Position numbers and translations under genes: made by a program
In this document: piece by piece, positions 1-8,012 of the stretch
How positions within the stretch are numbered: the stretch's first letter is position 1
Layout: each line of letters starts with the position of its first letter
Assembly: GCA_964614575.1 (NCBI GenBank)
Contig: CAZTLX010000036.1
Coordinates: forward strand, 1 to 24,851
From: JBGTLW01 sp964614575
Lineage (GTDB): Bacteria; Planctomycetota; Phycisphaerae; Phycisphaerales; Phycisphaeraceae
DNA length: 24,851 bases
Direction: 5' to 3'
The notes under the pieces: model-generated
Database searches by the model: none
The model's input: only the letters and a program-made list of their open reading frames with translations
What the model was told of the DNA's origin: nothing

Positions 1-72
1 CGGCTGAGCATCGAGCCGAGCCTCAACCCCCTCGGCCGCCCGCGCAAGCCCGCCGCGGACGCGACATCATGA
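1..72 (+). CDS. C-terminal tail of an unidentified gene entering from the left edge (partial)
   Basis: Reading from base 1 in frame 1 gives 23 codons and then TGA at 70-72. The residues include SIEPSLNPLGRPRK, which is basic and proline-rich and looks like an ordinary protein tail. The fragment is too short to assign to a family. It could also be chance, because GC-rich DNA stays open easily. It ends just where the transposase remnant on the other strand begins. Confidence 0.3.
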   Translation, partial: RLSIEPSLNPLGRPRKPAADATS

Positions 73-294
73 AGAACGACCCCCGACCCCTTTTCCGACC
101 CCGTGGAGCATGGCGACGATGCCGCGGTAGTCGGTCTGAAAGAACTGCCGCAACGCGAGCAGGGCGAAGAGCTGGGCGAGGGTGAAATCCCGGCGGCTGT
201 AGCGATGGCTGTATCGGGGCAAGCTCGTCTGCCCACTTCCCGAGCCGCCGCCGCCAGTTCCCGTGGTGACTTGCTGGCGGTACTCTTGCGTCAC
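67..294 (-). pseudogene. N-terminal remnant of a DDE-type transposase
   Basis: This 75-residue minus-strand frame contains RRDFTLAQLFALLALRQFF followed by TDYRGIVAMLHG. That pattern resembles the N-terminal region of IS4/IS5-like transposases common in planctomycetes (RDFT-x-QL-F-x-L then YRG-x-x-x-ML). The homology stops soon after residue 65 and the frame ends in GVGKGVGGRSS. The catalytic DDE core is absent, so this cannot be functional. No terminal inverted repeats could be recognised. The family name rests on motif memory, so the exact IS family is left open. Confidence 0.55.
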
Positions 295-478
295 GATAGG
301 GGGGCGGGGGGGGTCTACAGGGCAAACCTGTCCCGTTTTCCCGGGCGGAAGGGTGGTGCCGCCATCGCGCCCGCCGGCTGGCGTGTTAGGGTCACGGCTT
401 CCATGCGGAATTCCCGCGTCGGATGTGCTACCATCCCCGATTCCCGCCCCGGCCGGGCCACGCCCGCCGACCCCCTTC

Positions 479-565
479 GGAGAGGTGACGGAGCGGCTGA
501 ACGTGCCGGTTTCGAAAACCGGTGTGGCCTTCGGGCCACCGAGGGTTCGAATCCCTCCCTCTCCG
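479..565 (+). tRNA. tRNA-Ser (anticodon CGA)
   Basis: The 7-bp acceptor stem GGAGAGG (479-485) pairs with CCTCTCC (558-564), with discriminator G at 565. The anticodon stem CCGGT/ACCGG encloses TTCGAAA, which places anticodon CGA at 513-515 (reads UCG, serine). A long variable arm with a TTCG-capped hairpin (GTGGCC/GGCCAC) is typical of class II tRNA-Ser. The T arm is GAGGG-TTCGAAT-CCCTC (541-557). No CCA is encoded after the discriminator base. All arms pair, so the gene looks intact. It is flanked by mobile-element remnants on both sides. Confidence 0.96.
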
Positions 566-619
566 CTTGCTGAAAAAGCGCACGTGTTCTCGATAATGCG
601 GCCCGGCTCGGACGTGTCG

Positions 620-1203
620 GAGCTGGGGTGATGGACTTGAAGCGTTGATTTTTCCTATGTGGTGCCAGGGGCCTCGGGGCCAGAAGACCAGGTGGCGGGC
701 ATCCAGTTGAGGGTTCGAACCGACTTTCTTGAAAAAGTCCCGCTGTTCGGCTGGCGTTCCTTCGGAGGTCGGCTTTTGGCTCTACGGCTCGCTTTCAGGA
801 AGCGGGCCATTGGTTCTCACCGGTTCGAGCCTTGACGCTCGATGTCGTTGATTGCCTCGTCGATGGACTGCCGCTTGGCGGTGAGGTCAGGCTGAATCTG
901 ACGGTATCGAACCTTGGAGAGGATGCCATCGAGCCAGCCTTCCTTGGCTCGGTCGAGCTTGGATAGAGTTGCGCTCGCTCGGCTTCTCATGCCGTGCATC
1001 GCGTGTGGGCCGCCTCATGAAGGTGATCTTGTTCGACCTGAAGACGATCAAGCATCCCCTCGGCCCGGTCATCCGATCGTGAGATGCGACGCTGCAGAGG
1101 AGGGCTTCGCTGATCTGCCGGGTGATCTCTTCTTCGCGGACGGCGGGGCGGTATTCGTGCTTGCACGGCTGCTTCCGCTTGGAGCCGTGGGGGTAGGTAG
1201 ATG
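620..1203 (-). pseudogene. Frameshifted C-terminal remnant of a large serine recombinase
   Basis: Four successive minus-strand pieces in shifting frames resemble the C-terminal half of large serine recombinases. Near 1200-1085 is a zinc-ribbon-like piece with PCKHEYRPAVREEEITRQI. Near 1085-995 is a coiled piece with MLDRLQVEQDHLHEAA. Next, 999-817 contains WLDGILSKVRYRQIQPDL and SIDEAINDIERQ, then TGA at 817-819. From about 781 down is TPAEQRDFFKKVGSN and DARHLVF, the usual end of such enzymes. The frame changes and internal stops, and the missing N-terminal catalytic serine domain, make it a pseudogene. The last open frame continues without a stop through the neighbouring tRNA-Ser, as often seen where an integrase abuts a tRNA. 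Frameshift points are approximate. Confidence 0.7.
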
Positions 1204-1207
1204 CACT

Positions 1208-4200
1208 TTAGTCGTGACGGCGGGTGTAGGGTTGCGGGGTGAGATTGTTGGCGTGGGCCTTGAGCCAGTCGGCCCACCGCTGCTGATCAAAGCCGTGGTC
1301 CTCGTGGGTCAGGTCGACCAGTTCGCGTCGCGAGCTGCGGGCCAGGTGGAGGCGCTGATCGTCGAGGCTGGCGATGAGTCGGCGGTAGCCTTCTTGTGCG
1401 CCGCAACGCGCCGCCGCGCGGGCGAGGCAAAGGCTCAGATAGTCCAGCCGTTCCTTCACGTCGTTGGCGCAGCGGCGTGGGTCTGCGTCGCGCGGGATCA
1501 CCGGGCTGCTCAATGCCGGCTGATTCAGAAGTGAAGCGAGCATGTCGGCGCCTTCGGGCACCGCCAGCCGCTCGAGCGCGTACGCGACGCAATGGGCATA
1601 GAGAAAGCGGGAGTCGGATTTTTGCGGATCGATATCGAGCCGGCCCACCAGTTGAGCAAGCGTCGGCAGCAGCGCCGCGTCGCCGAGCAAAGCCAGGGCG
1701 TTGATCAGTTGGACCGGCTCCGGCGCCCATCCGTGGTCGGGCATCACGTGGTTGCCGTCGCTATTGACGGCCGGCAGTGAACCGTTGGATTGTTTGAGGA
1801 GGTGTTCGAGGCGATGGTGCAGGTGGCGAGCCCCGGCGGGGTGTTGGAGCAGGCAGAGGATGCGCGCCACCGCAGTGCCCATGTACCCGGGCACATCATC
1901 GACCACCCGCGCCAGGGCCTGGGCTGCTTCCGGGCCGGCGGCGAGCAGTTGGGCCTGCGTGTTCATCTCCGTCGGGCTCATGCCGGCGTGCTCGGCCATC
2001 GCCTGGAGCTGCTCGCCGGTCGGGGGCAGGCGCTCGAAGGTCGCGGTGGCGTCGGCTTGTGTGATCACGCCTTGGTCGATGAGCAGGCGTTGCAGCGTCT
2101 GCACGTCCAGGTCGGCCAAGGGTCGCTGGGAGGTGTGCGCGACCGAGACCGCGAAGCCGGCGACGAGACCCAGGCTCATCATGTCCGGCTGCATCCGGGC
2201 CATGGAAACGGCATCGTGGCTGATGGAATAGGCCTTACCCGCGACGAACAGGTTGTCCAGCGCGACGGGCAGGAACGCGCGGTAAGGGATCGTGCAGCGG
2301 TAGGTGCGCAGGTAGCTGCGCTCGATGAAGCCGGCCATGACCGCGTCGCTGGAATGCATGCCCTTGATGTCGATGTTCGACAGGCACACCATCACGGCGT
2401 CGTCGTAGTGGCGGTTCATGAGCATGTCGAGGTAGGACACGCGGGCGCGGCCGGTGATGTGCCGGGTTTCGCGCACCGCCAGGTAGTACTGGGGATACTC
2501 CGCCTCACCGAGCACACCGATCTGCCGTCGACCGACGATGACGGCGCGGCTGGTATCGTTCAGCGAGCGTGTGTCGACGACGGAGCTGTAGTTTCGGCTG
2601 GCCTCGTTGTTGCGGTGGTGGAAGCGGCCGAAGGAATACCAGAGCGTGATCTCGTCGCGCTCGCTGCCCCAGGTGTAGGGGTTGCCCGCCCAGGCGGCGA
2701 GGTCGCCGTCACCGGTGGCGTCGATGAAGTGTTTGCCGCGGACGATACCCATGCCGTGTTCGGTCAGAACGCAGACGCCTTTGACCTGTCCCCGCTCGTG
2801 CAGGACGCCGCAGGCCGGCGTGCCCGCCAGCAGATCGAGTCGTTCGGGCGGAGACGCGGCGAGGTAGGCCATGCTGGTAGGCAGTTCGACGCCGCGGCTC
2901 GCTCGCCGGACGCGGAGGTAGTAGCGCTGGAAGCAGGGGTTCCAGTAGCCGAACCAGAGCTTGGAGACGCCGCCGATGGTGTTGGCCCCGCCGAAAGCGC
3001 CATGATGCTCGGTGCAGACGACGCGCAGGCCCTGCCCCGCCGCGGTCACCGCCGCGGGAAATCCGCTCGTGCCGCCGCCGGTCACCACGACGTCGGCTTC
3101 GGCGATGACCGGCAGGTCGGGCAGGTCCAGTTCGATGGCGGATGTCCCCGGCTCGTCGAACGCCGGGTCGGTGCAGCCGAGTTCGCCGGCGATCGTTTCG
3201 CCACCGGTGCCGTCGCCGATGCCGACCACACGCCGCGGCCCCTGCGGCTCGGGGTGCGCGAGGCAATCGCCCGCCGCGTCGAGGATGGCGGGCAGCCAGC
3301 GCTGCATCCAACCGCACGCCGTCGCCGGATCGGTGACAAAGCTCTCCGCTGAAACCTCGTCGCACGCCGTGCAGGGCCCGGCCGCTAACACGTTGTCGAA
3401 TGTTTGCACCTTCAGCCGCCCGACGACGGCGTCGCGTTGCCCGGTCAGACGCTGATCGGGAATCCGCACCGCGATGTCCGGCCCCATGAACGGATGGATC
3501 GGAATCGGCGATTCGTCACGCAGCAGGCTTCGGCAGACGATCCGCTGGATGGCAACCAGGCGCCGCGCCATGTGGCCCGTCTCGTCGGCCGCGTCGCCGC
3601 GGGGCGGGAAGGTCAGATGATATTCAGCGAAGTCGCCATCGTGACGCACCGTGCCCGTGGCCTCGGGATCGACCAGCGGATACACGAGAGGCTCGGCCGC
3701 GGACTGGCTGCACAGCAGGCAGTAGATCAGTTGCTGCGGCGCATCGGCGGGCCCGGTGGGGTCGAACGTGCCGCCGGCCAGCCGGGCGAGCAAGGCGTTG
3801 TGCGAGGCGTCGATGGCCATGCGCGTCGGGATCGCCACGAGGCCGAACTTACCGCCATAGACGATGTCCGTCACGGTGCGGTCACGCGCGAGCAGAGCTG
3901 CGGGCCTGGCGTTGTAGAGCACGCGTACGCCGGCGTCGAGCAGAAGGTCTTCCACCGACACGACGAGTTTGCCCACGTGCAGCAGGCGTCGGCCGGAGGT
4001 TGTCACCTGCTTCGTGGCCGCTTCGACCAACCGACGGAATGGCGTGGGCACCTGGTGCAGTGTCGACTCGGTGAGCCAAGGCCGCATCGCCGCGACCATC
4101 TCCACGAGTGGCGAGGTGGCGCCGGTGACCAGCGTGACCCTCCGCCCCTGCTGCGCCAGCCGCCAGGCCAACAGGCACGACGCCATCGTGCTCTCGTGGA

Positions 4201-4243
4201 TGAGGATGTCGGTGCCCGGGTATCGCCGGAGGTGGATACGCAT
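1208..4243 (-). CDS. FAD-dependent oxidoreductase with tandem Rossmann-like halves and C-terminal HEAT-like repeats
   Basis: The 1011-residue protein belongs to the FAD-dependent oxidoreductase group (FAD_oxidored type) abundant in planctomycetes. The dinucleotide-binding motif VVVTGGGTSGFPAA lies at residues 385-398, followed by GAFGGANTIGG and, further on, IDATGDGDLAAWAG, both typical of the FAD fold. The first about 330 residues look like a second, degenerate copy: ESTMASCLLAWRLAQQG occupies the place of a GxGxxG helix but lacks the glycines, and AIDASHNALLARLAG mirrors the later ATGDGD segment. From about residue 760 to the end are helical HEAT-like repeats. There is no signal peptide, so it is probably cytoplasmic. 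The substrate is unknown; relatives often sit in carbohydrate gene clusters. The ATG at 4243 follows a GA-rich stretch. A terminator separates it from the upstream PEP-CTERM gene. Confidence 0.85.
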   Translation of the reverse strand: MRIHLRRYPGTDILIHESTMASCLLAWRLAQQGRRVTLVTGATSPLVEMVAAMRPWLTESTLHQVPTPFRRLVEAATKQVTTSGRRLLHVGKLVVSVEDLLLDAGVRVLYNARPAALLARDRTVTDIVYGGKFGLVAIPTRMAIDASHNALLARLAGGTFDPTGPADAPQQLIYCLLCSQSAAEPLVYPLVDPEATGTVRHDGDFAEYHLTFPPRGDAADETGHMARRLVAIQRIVCRSLLRDESPIPIHPFMGPDIAVRIPDQRLTGQRDAVVGRLKVQTFDNVLAAGPCTACDEVSAESFVTDPATACGWMQRWLPAILDAAGDCLAHPEPQGPRRVVGIGDGTGGETIAGELGCTDPAFDEPGTSAIELDLPDLPVIAEADVVVTGGGTSGFPAAVTAAGQGLRVVCTEHHGAFGGANTIGGVSKLWFGYWNPCFQRYYLRVRRASRGVELPTSMAYLAASPPERLDLLAGTPACGVLHERGQVKGVCVLTEHGMGIVRGKHFIDATGDGDLAAWAGNPYTWGSERDEITLWYSFGRFHHRNNEASRNYSSVVDTRSLNDTSRAVIVGRRQIGVLGEAEYPQYYLAVRETRHITGRARVSYLDMLMNRHYDDAVMVCLSNIDIKGMHSSDAVMAGFIERSYLRTYRCTIPYRAFLPVALDNLFVAGKAYSISHDAVSMARMQPDMMSLGLVAGFAVSVAHTSQRPLADLDVQTLQRLLIDQGVITQADATATFERLPPTGEQLQAMAEHAGMSPTEMNTQAQLLAAGPEAAQALARVVDDVPGYMGTAVARILCLLQHPAGARHLHHRLEHLLKQSNGSLPAVNSDGNHVMPDHGWAPEPVQLINALALLGDAALLPTLAQLVGRLDIDPQKSDSRFLYAHCVAYALERLAVPEGADMLASLLNQPALSSPVIPRDADPRRCANDVKERLDYLSLCLARAAARCGAQEGYRRLIASLDDQRLHLARSSRRELVDLTHEDHGFDQQRWADWLKAHANNLTPQPYTRRHD

Positions 4244-4277
4244 GAAAAGTTGTAACTCTCTTCAGAACGCAATGAAT

Positions 4278-4318
4278 AAACGCTCCGCGTTGGGCATCAG
4301 CCCGAGCGCGGGGCGTTT
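4278..4318 (-). terminator. Rho-independent terminator of the discoidin-like PEP-CTERM gene
   Basis: A GC-rich hairpin with arms AAACGC-x-CCGCG-xx-GGGC and GCCC-xx-CGCGG-x-GCGTTT encloses a 4-base loop. On the minus strand it is followed by a T-rich stretch (TTTATTCATT). It lies 37 bases after the stop of the PEP-CTERM gene and 35 bases before the oxidoreductase start, so the two genes are probably transcribed separately. Confidence 0.65.
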
Positions 4319-4354
4319 GACTCGATCAGGCTTCTTGGTACACAGATTGCCGGG

Positions 4355-5038
4355 TCACGACGGCTCAGACGGTCTCGCTCCGCGCCGACCGAGCATCACC
4401 AGACCTCCGAGACCCAGCAGCGCCAGTGACGCCGGCTCGGGAATGAAGCGGACTTCGGAAAGACCCGTTAAGCCGAAGCCACCCCCAAACGTGTCGCCGT
4501 GGTTGTCGATAATCTGGAGCCGGATGTATTGCGTGGCGACCGGACCGATCGAGAACGTTTCGCCGAGATAGCCGTTGCTGTTCGTCGCCTCGGTGGGGCT
4601 GATTGTGCTGATGGCGGTGCCCCAGTTGCTGCCGTCCAGCGAGACGTAGATGTCGATTTCGCTGGCACCACGATTCGTTCTATCAATCCGGTTGTAATTC
4701 CAGAGGTGCAAGCCCGTGAGCGTGTAGACAGCATTCAGGTCGTATGCGATCCACTTGTCGGCATCCGGAGCGTTTTCAGCGGTCAGCCAATGGTAGCCCT
4801 GCGTGCTATTCCCCGTATCCGTCGTGTGAGTCGCCGGGTTGCTGTCGAGGGTGAGTCCCTCGCCCGTGATGGTGTTTTGAGCAATCCACTGGTTGGCGCT
4901 GCTGTCAGCGGTCCATATTGATCCGACACCATGGACGGTGACGCCTTCGATGAATGCGGCTTGACTGTGGGGCGCGGCAAGAGAAAAGGCGGCAGTGACA
5001 ACGGTGAGGCAGGCGATGCGGATTGAATTCAGGCACAT
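4355..5038 (-). CDS. Secreted PEP-CTERM protein with discoidin (F5/8 type C)-like domain
   Basis: The start is placed at ATG 5038 because AAGGAG lies 6 bases upstream; the in-frame ATG at 5044 touches that site directly. The product has 227 residues. A signal peptide (MCLNSIRIACLTVVTAAFSL, then AAPHSQA) is followed by a beta-rich domain with WIAYDLNAVYTLTGLHLWNY, IDIYVSLDGSNW and TQYIRLQIIDNHGD, the pattern of F5/8 type C or discoidin carbohydrate-binding folds. The C-terminus is a PEP-CTERM sorting signal: PEPASLALLGLGGLVMLG and a basic tail, recognised by an exosortase (none in this window). It is probably an exported surface or matrix protein that binds glycans. An AraC-type regulator lies immediately upstream in the same orientation and a palindrome lies in its leader. 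Confidence 0.88.
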   Translation of the reverse strand: MCLNSIRIACLTVVTAAFSLAAPHSQAAFIEGVTVHGVGSIWTADSSANQWIAQNTITGEGLTLDSNPATHTTDTGNSTQGYHWLTAENAPDADKWIAYDLNAVYTLTGLHLWNYNRIDRTNRGASEIDIYVSLDGSNWGTAISTISPTEATNSNGYLGETFSIGPVATQYIRLQIIDNHGDTFGGGFGLTGLSEVRFIPEPASLALLGLGGLVMLGRRGARPSEPS

Positions 5039-5083
5039 AGCCATCTCCTTGGATCGTGAACTTGAATGAAAGGGCTGACAGGG

Positions 5084-5095
5084 CTTGGTACCAAG
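5084..5095. promoter_or_regulatory. Candidate operator palindrome upstream of the PEP-CTERM gene
   Basis: CTTGGTACCAAG is a perfect 12-bp palindrome 46 bases upstream of the PEP-CTERM start. On the minus strand it follows a -10-like CATACT. Its position near the presumed transcription start suits a repressor of the LacI or GntR type. A perfect 12-bp palindrome is expected several times by chance in a window this size, so the assignment is weak. Confidence 0.3.
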
Positions 5096-5155
5096 TATGT
5101 CACAGGCGGGGGGTCGCGGCTATGGATAAAGCGGATCTCGGCATAGACAAAACGG

Positions 5156-6028
5156 CTACTTTGCGTCAGTTTTTTTTGCCCTGTCTTCTGACGGCGGCAC
5201 GCCCCAGAACCGCTTGTAAAGGCGGGAAAAATAGAAAGGATCGTTAAACCCCGTCAATGCAGCGGCCGTATTCACGGCCAGGCCTTGTCTGCGAAGGTAA
5301 AAGCGAGCGGTTCGCATGCGTAATTGGAGCAAATATTGTGACGGGGTCATGTCGAATCGCTGGCGGAACCGCTCGCGCAGGTATCGCTGGCTCTGGCCGA
5401 CGCGGGAAGGCAGCTCGTCGAGGATGTCGGGTTCGTGAAAAGCCTGGCGTAGTATCTCGGCGGCGGTGACGGGCGCATCACCCCGTCCCCGACCGATGGC
5501 GGGGGCGACCCTGGAAAGCATCGCTTCACCGAACAGCCGTGCCAGCACCGCCTTGATTTCGCCCTCGCCCTCAAGTTGGGCAGTGGGATGAGCAAGTGTC
5601 ATCAGGTGTGAGAGTCTGTCCATTGCGGCAGACTCCACATCCAGTTCCACATCGTTGCGGATCGTCAATTCGGTGCCGAATTCGGGTGAATTGTCCGGCT
5701 GGTAGATGCACCACGAAAGCAGCGTCGGTTCCCTGGCGACGGCACTCCACGATCGCCTGATGTGAGGTGGAATATGCACCATCGTGCCGGGTCGAAGCAG
5801 GCGAGCGGTCCCGCCGGTTTGGTACCGGACCCGGCCGCCGCGAATCAGCAGCAACCGCGGGCTGTCGGTCAAACCGACGGGGCTGTGATGACCGGGTGCA
5901 ATGCTCAGTTGCTGAACGTCCTGGATGCTGATGCGGGTACGCAATAGCGTTTCAATCAAGGCTCGCTGCGTTTGGCCTGTCTTAGCATCCAGTTGCTGAT
6001 GATCGCGATAGGAAGTGGGATTTCTCAT
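5156..6028 (-). CDS. AraC-family transcriptional regulator with cupin-like sensor domain
   Basis: The protein has 290 residues. Residues about 40-115 form a cupin-like ligand-binding region (RLLLIRGGRVRYQTGG, RLLRPGTMVHIPPHIRRSW), as in sugar-responsive AraC proteins. Residues about 186-282 form the double helix-turn-helix: an ILRQAFHEPDILDELPSRVG first helix region, and the signature GFNDPFYFSRLYKRFWGVPP at 260-279, which fits the AraC consensus well. The short distance to the PEP-CTERM gene downstream suggests it controls that gene, the FAD oxidoreductase, or both. Its inducer is not predictable. No clear ribosome-binding site precedes the ATG at 6028. Confidence 0.9.
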   Translation of the reverse strand: MRNPTSYRDHQQLDAKTGQTQRALIETLLRTRISIQDVQQLSIAPGHHSPVGLTDSPRLLLIRGGRVRYQTGGTARLLRPGTMVHIPPHIRRSWSAVAREPTLLSWCIYQPDNSPEFGTELTIRNDVELDVESAAMDRLSHLMTLAHPTAQLEGEGEIKAVLARLFGEAMLSRVAPAIGRGRGDAPVTAAEILRQAFHEPDILDELPSRVGQSQRYLRERFRQRFDMTPSQYLLQLRMRTARFYLRRQGLAVNTAAALTGFNDPFYFSRLYKRFWGVPPSEDRAKKTDAK

Positions 6029-6119
6029 GGTGCAAGATCACGCCAATGCATACCCGCGTCGCTAGACAGCCGTGAACCGCGTTAAACCAGCAAAACAGGG
6101 TCTGAGTTGCGCACGGGTT

Positions 6120-8012
6120 CTATTGCCTCGGTGCCGACGGCTCAACCGCTTCCGGCGGGCAGATCAGGACTGAAAAGATGCAGTGGGCCGGGCCGTTGGT
6201 GACCCGGACCAGGATGCGGTTGTAGCCCTGCTGAAACAGGACGCGTCGAAACCCTTCGCCCATGCTCCAGGGGCTCAGGCCCGTGTCGTGCCAGACCACC
6301 AGGTCGTTGATCCAGACCTTGGCGGCATCGTCCGACGCAATGGCGAGCAGCATTTCCTTGTCCTGCTCGAAGTAAACCTCTGTATACGCGTACCAGACGG
6401 CATTGCCTCGCACGCTGGGAGGCTGGACGCGCATCTCCTCGGTCTGCACGAACTGCCAACGCAGGGTGCCGTCGAGTGGGCCGTCCTGATCCACGAAGCC
6501 GTCGTAATAGATGGCGTCGAGATCGACGCCCGCCTCGGGCTCATGCACCGGCTCGTACTGCATGTCGGGCACCCGCCAGGGGCCGATGATGTACCAGGTG
6601 TTGAGGTACAGCCAGCCCTGGCGCTGGGCTGAGGCGCTAAAACGCTGGCCGGGCAGCGCGCGGGCGAAGATGGTGCGGTCCTCAAGGACGATGCGATTCT
6701 CACTGCTGCGCTGCATGTCGGATTCGTCGTCGCCGCGATCGGCATCGCGAAGAAGGTCCTGCGCACCATGGCCATTCATCATGCCGGTGAGGTCGATCAC
6801 CTCGCCGTGACGAGCCATCCGCAGCATCTGGCTCAGGCGTGCTTCGCGCTCGCGCATGGCCTGGGAGTCCTGACCGCGGGTGCGCTCGACATGTCCCTCG
6901 GCCGACCGCAGGGTCTGCTCGGAACGCAGGGACATTTCCTGCATGACCCCGCGGGCCTGATCGAGACTGTCGCGCAGCTCGTTGAGTTCGCCGATGGTCG
7001 CAGGCGACGCTCGCAATGCGCCGGCCAGGTCCGGCCGCTCCACCTGCGGCCGGGTGATCTTGTCCATCGCTTCGGCAAAGCTCGTCCGCTGCGCCATGGC
7101 CAGCGAGGCGGCGCGCAGCTCGGTGTTGGCCTGGTCGATCTGCTTCTCGATCTCGCGTGCGGATTCGTAGGCGTCGGCGGCGGAGAGCGACGGTGGCGCA
7201 GCTTCCCGGACCGCCGCCGGCAACGCGTCCGGGCCCCGCGCGATGCTGGTGTCATTGAGGCTGGTCATGTCCGGCTCGTTGACCAGCCGACCTGCGGTCT
7301 GCATCACCTGAAACGCGCGATGCTCCGCGCCGCGCGCGTCGTGATAGTTCTCGAACTTGCCCTCATGGGCCATCGAAAGCAGCGTGCCCCGCACTTCACG
7401 GGCGTGTTGGAGCAGTTCGCGGGCCGCATCGCTGTCCAGCGGGCTTTCGCGCAGCTTCTCGGCCAGTTCCCGGATGGTTTGCACCTGCTGTGCGCGCTGC
7501 TCGACGATCGGTACGTCCGCGGGATCGACCACGGCGCCTTCGCGGGTGAGCGGTGCCATCATCCGCTGCAGGGCCTCGGCCTTAGCCAGCAACTCGGCGG
7601 CGACCATGCGCTGCACGTCTTCGGCCGTGCGCTCCTTGATCTCCGCCAGCCGCTGCTGTCGCAGGTCGTCGATTCGCTGTCGGCTTTCGATCAGCCGCTC
7701 AAGCCGCTGGGTCAGCTCGTCCCTCTGTCGCCGCTCTGCCTCACGCTTGAGCCGTTCGGCCTGCTCCTGCGACAACTGCAACCGCTGCCGCCGCTCCTGC
7801 TCCAGCTCCTGCCGCATCTTTTCGCGCTCGGCGACCTGCTCTGTCCGCTGCCGTTCATCGTCGCGGCTAAAGGTCAACGCGGTGATGCCCAGCGGATCGA
7901 ACACCAGCAACGCCAGCAGCAACAGGCCATGCAGAACCAGTGAGATGGTCCACGGCCCGGCCAGGCGGCGCACCCGGCCGCGGCGATCTTTCTCAGTTGT
8001 AGTAACGGTCAT
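6120..8012 (-). CDS. TonB-like energy-transducer candidate with coiled coil and C-terminal carbohydrate-binding-like domain
   Basis: The protein has 630 residues and is the last gene of an ExbB-ExbD-ExbD operon, overlapping the preceding exbD by 20 bases. A basic N-terminus leads into one membrane helix, WTISLVLHGLLLLALLVF (residues 21-38), containing S24-x3-H28. S-x3-H in the membrane helix is the conserved feature TonB uses to couple to ExbB/ExbD. Residues about 50-185 are a highly charged E/R/Q-rich coiled coil, which could span the periplasm. After a long helical and linker region, residues about 470-625 are beta-rich (WYIIGPWRVPDM, AKVWINDLVVWHD, FQQGYNRILVRVTNG). This resembles the sugar-binding-like sandwich domains of planctomycete surface proteins. 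No TonB C-terminal domain is present. Position and membrane motif support a TonB role; the function itself is inferred. Confidence 0.75.
   Translation of the reverse strand: MTVTTTEKDRRGRVRRLAGPWTISLVLHGLLLLALLVFDPLGITALTFSRDDERQRTEQVAEREKMRQELEQERRQRLQLSQEQAERLKREAERRQRDELTQRLERLIESRQRIDDLRQQRLAEIKERTAEDVQRMVAAELLAKAEALQRMMAPLTREGAVVDPADVPIVEQRAQQVQTIRELAEKLRESPLDSDAARELLQHAREVRGTLLSMAHEGKFENYHDARGAEHRAFQVMQTAGRLVNEPDMTSLNDTSIARGPDALPAAVREAAPPSLSAADAYESAREIEKQIDQANTELRAASLAMAQRTSFAEAMDKITRPQVERPDLAGALRASPATIGELNELRDSLDQARGVMQEMSLRSEQTLRSAEGHVERTRGQDSQAMREREARLSQMLRMARHGEVIDLTGMMNGHGAQDLLRDADRGDDESDMQRSSENRIVLEDRTIFARALPGQRFSASAQRQGWLYLNTWYIIGPWRVPDMQYEPVHEPEAGVDLDAIYYDGFVDQDGPLDGTLRWQFVQTEEMRVQPPSVRGNAVWYAYTEVYFEQDKEMLLAIASDDAAKVWINDLVVWHDTGLSPWSMGEGFRRVLFQQGYNRILVRVTNGPAHCIFSVLICPPEAVEPSAPRQ

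Noticed and set aside
299..313. G-run (six G, one C, eight G), possible quadruplex
   Set aside because: There are only two G tracts, at the start of a decayed transposase remnant; there is not enough structure to claim a functional element.
541..719. Repeat GAGGGTTCGAA in the tRNA T arm (541-551) and again at 709-719, looking like an attachment site pair
   Set aside because: The second copy lies inside the recombinase remnant, where it encodes the conserved VGSNP segment on the minus strand; the match is only 11 bases and is explained by that codon choice.
1790..3352. 520-residue plus-strand open frame opposite the FAD oxidoreductase
   Set aside because: Its composition is dominated by V, G, H, D and A, as expected from the complement of coding DNA, while the opposite strand has clear FAD motifs.
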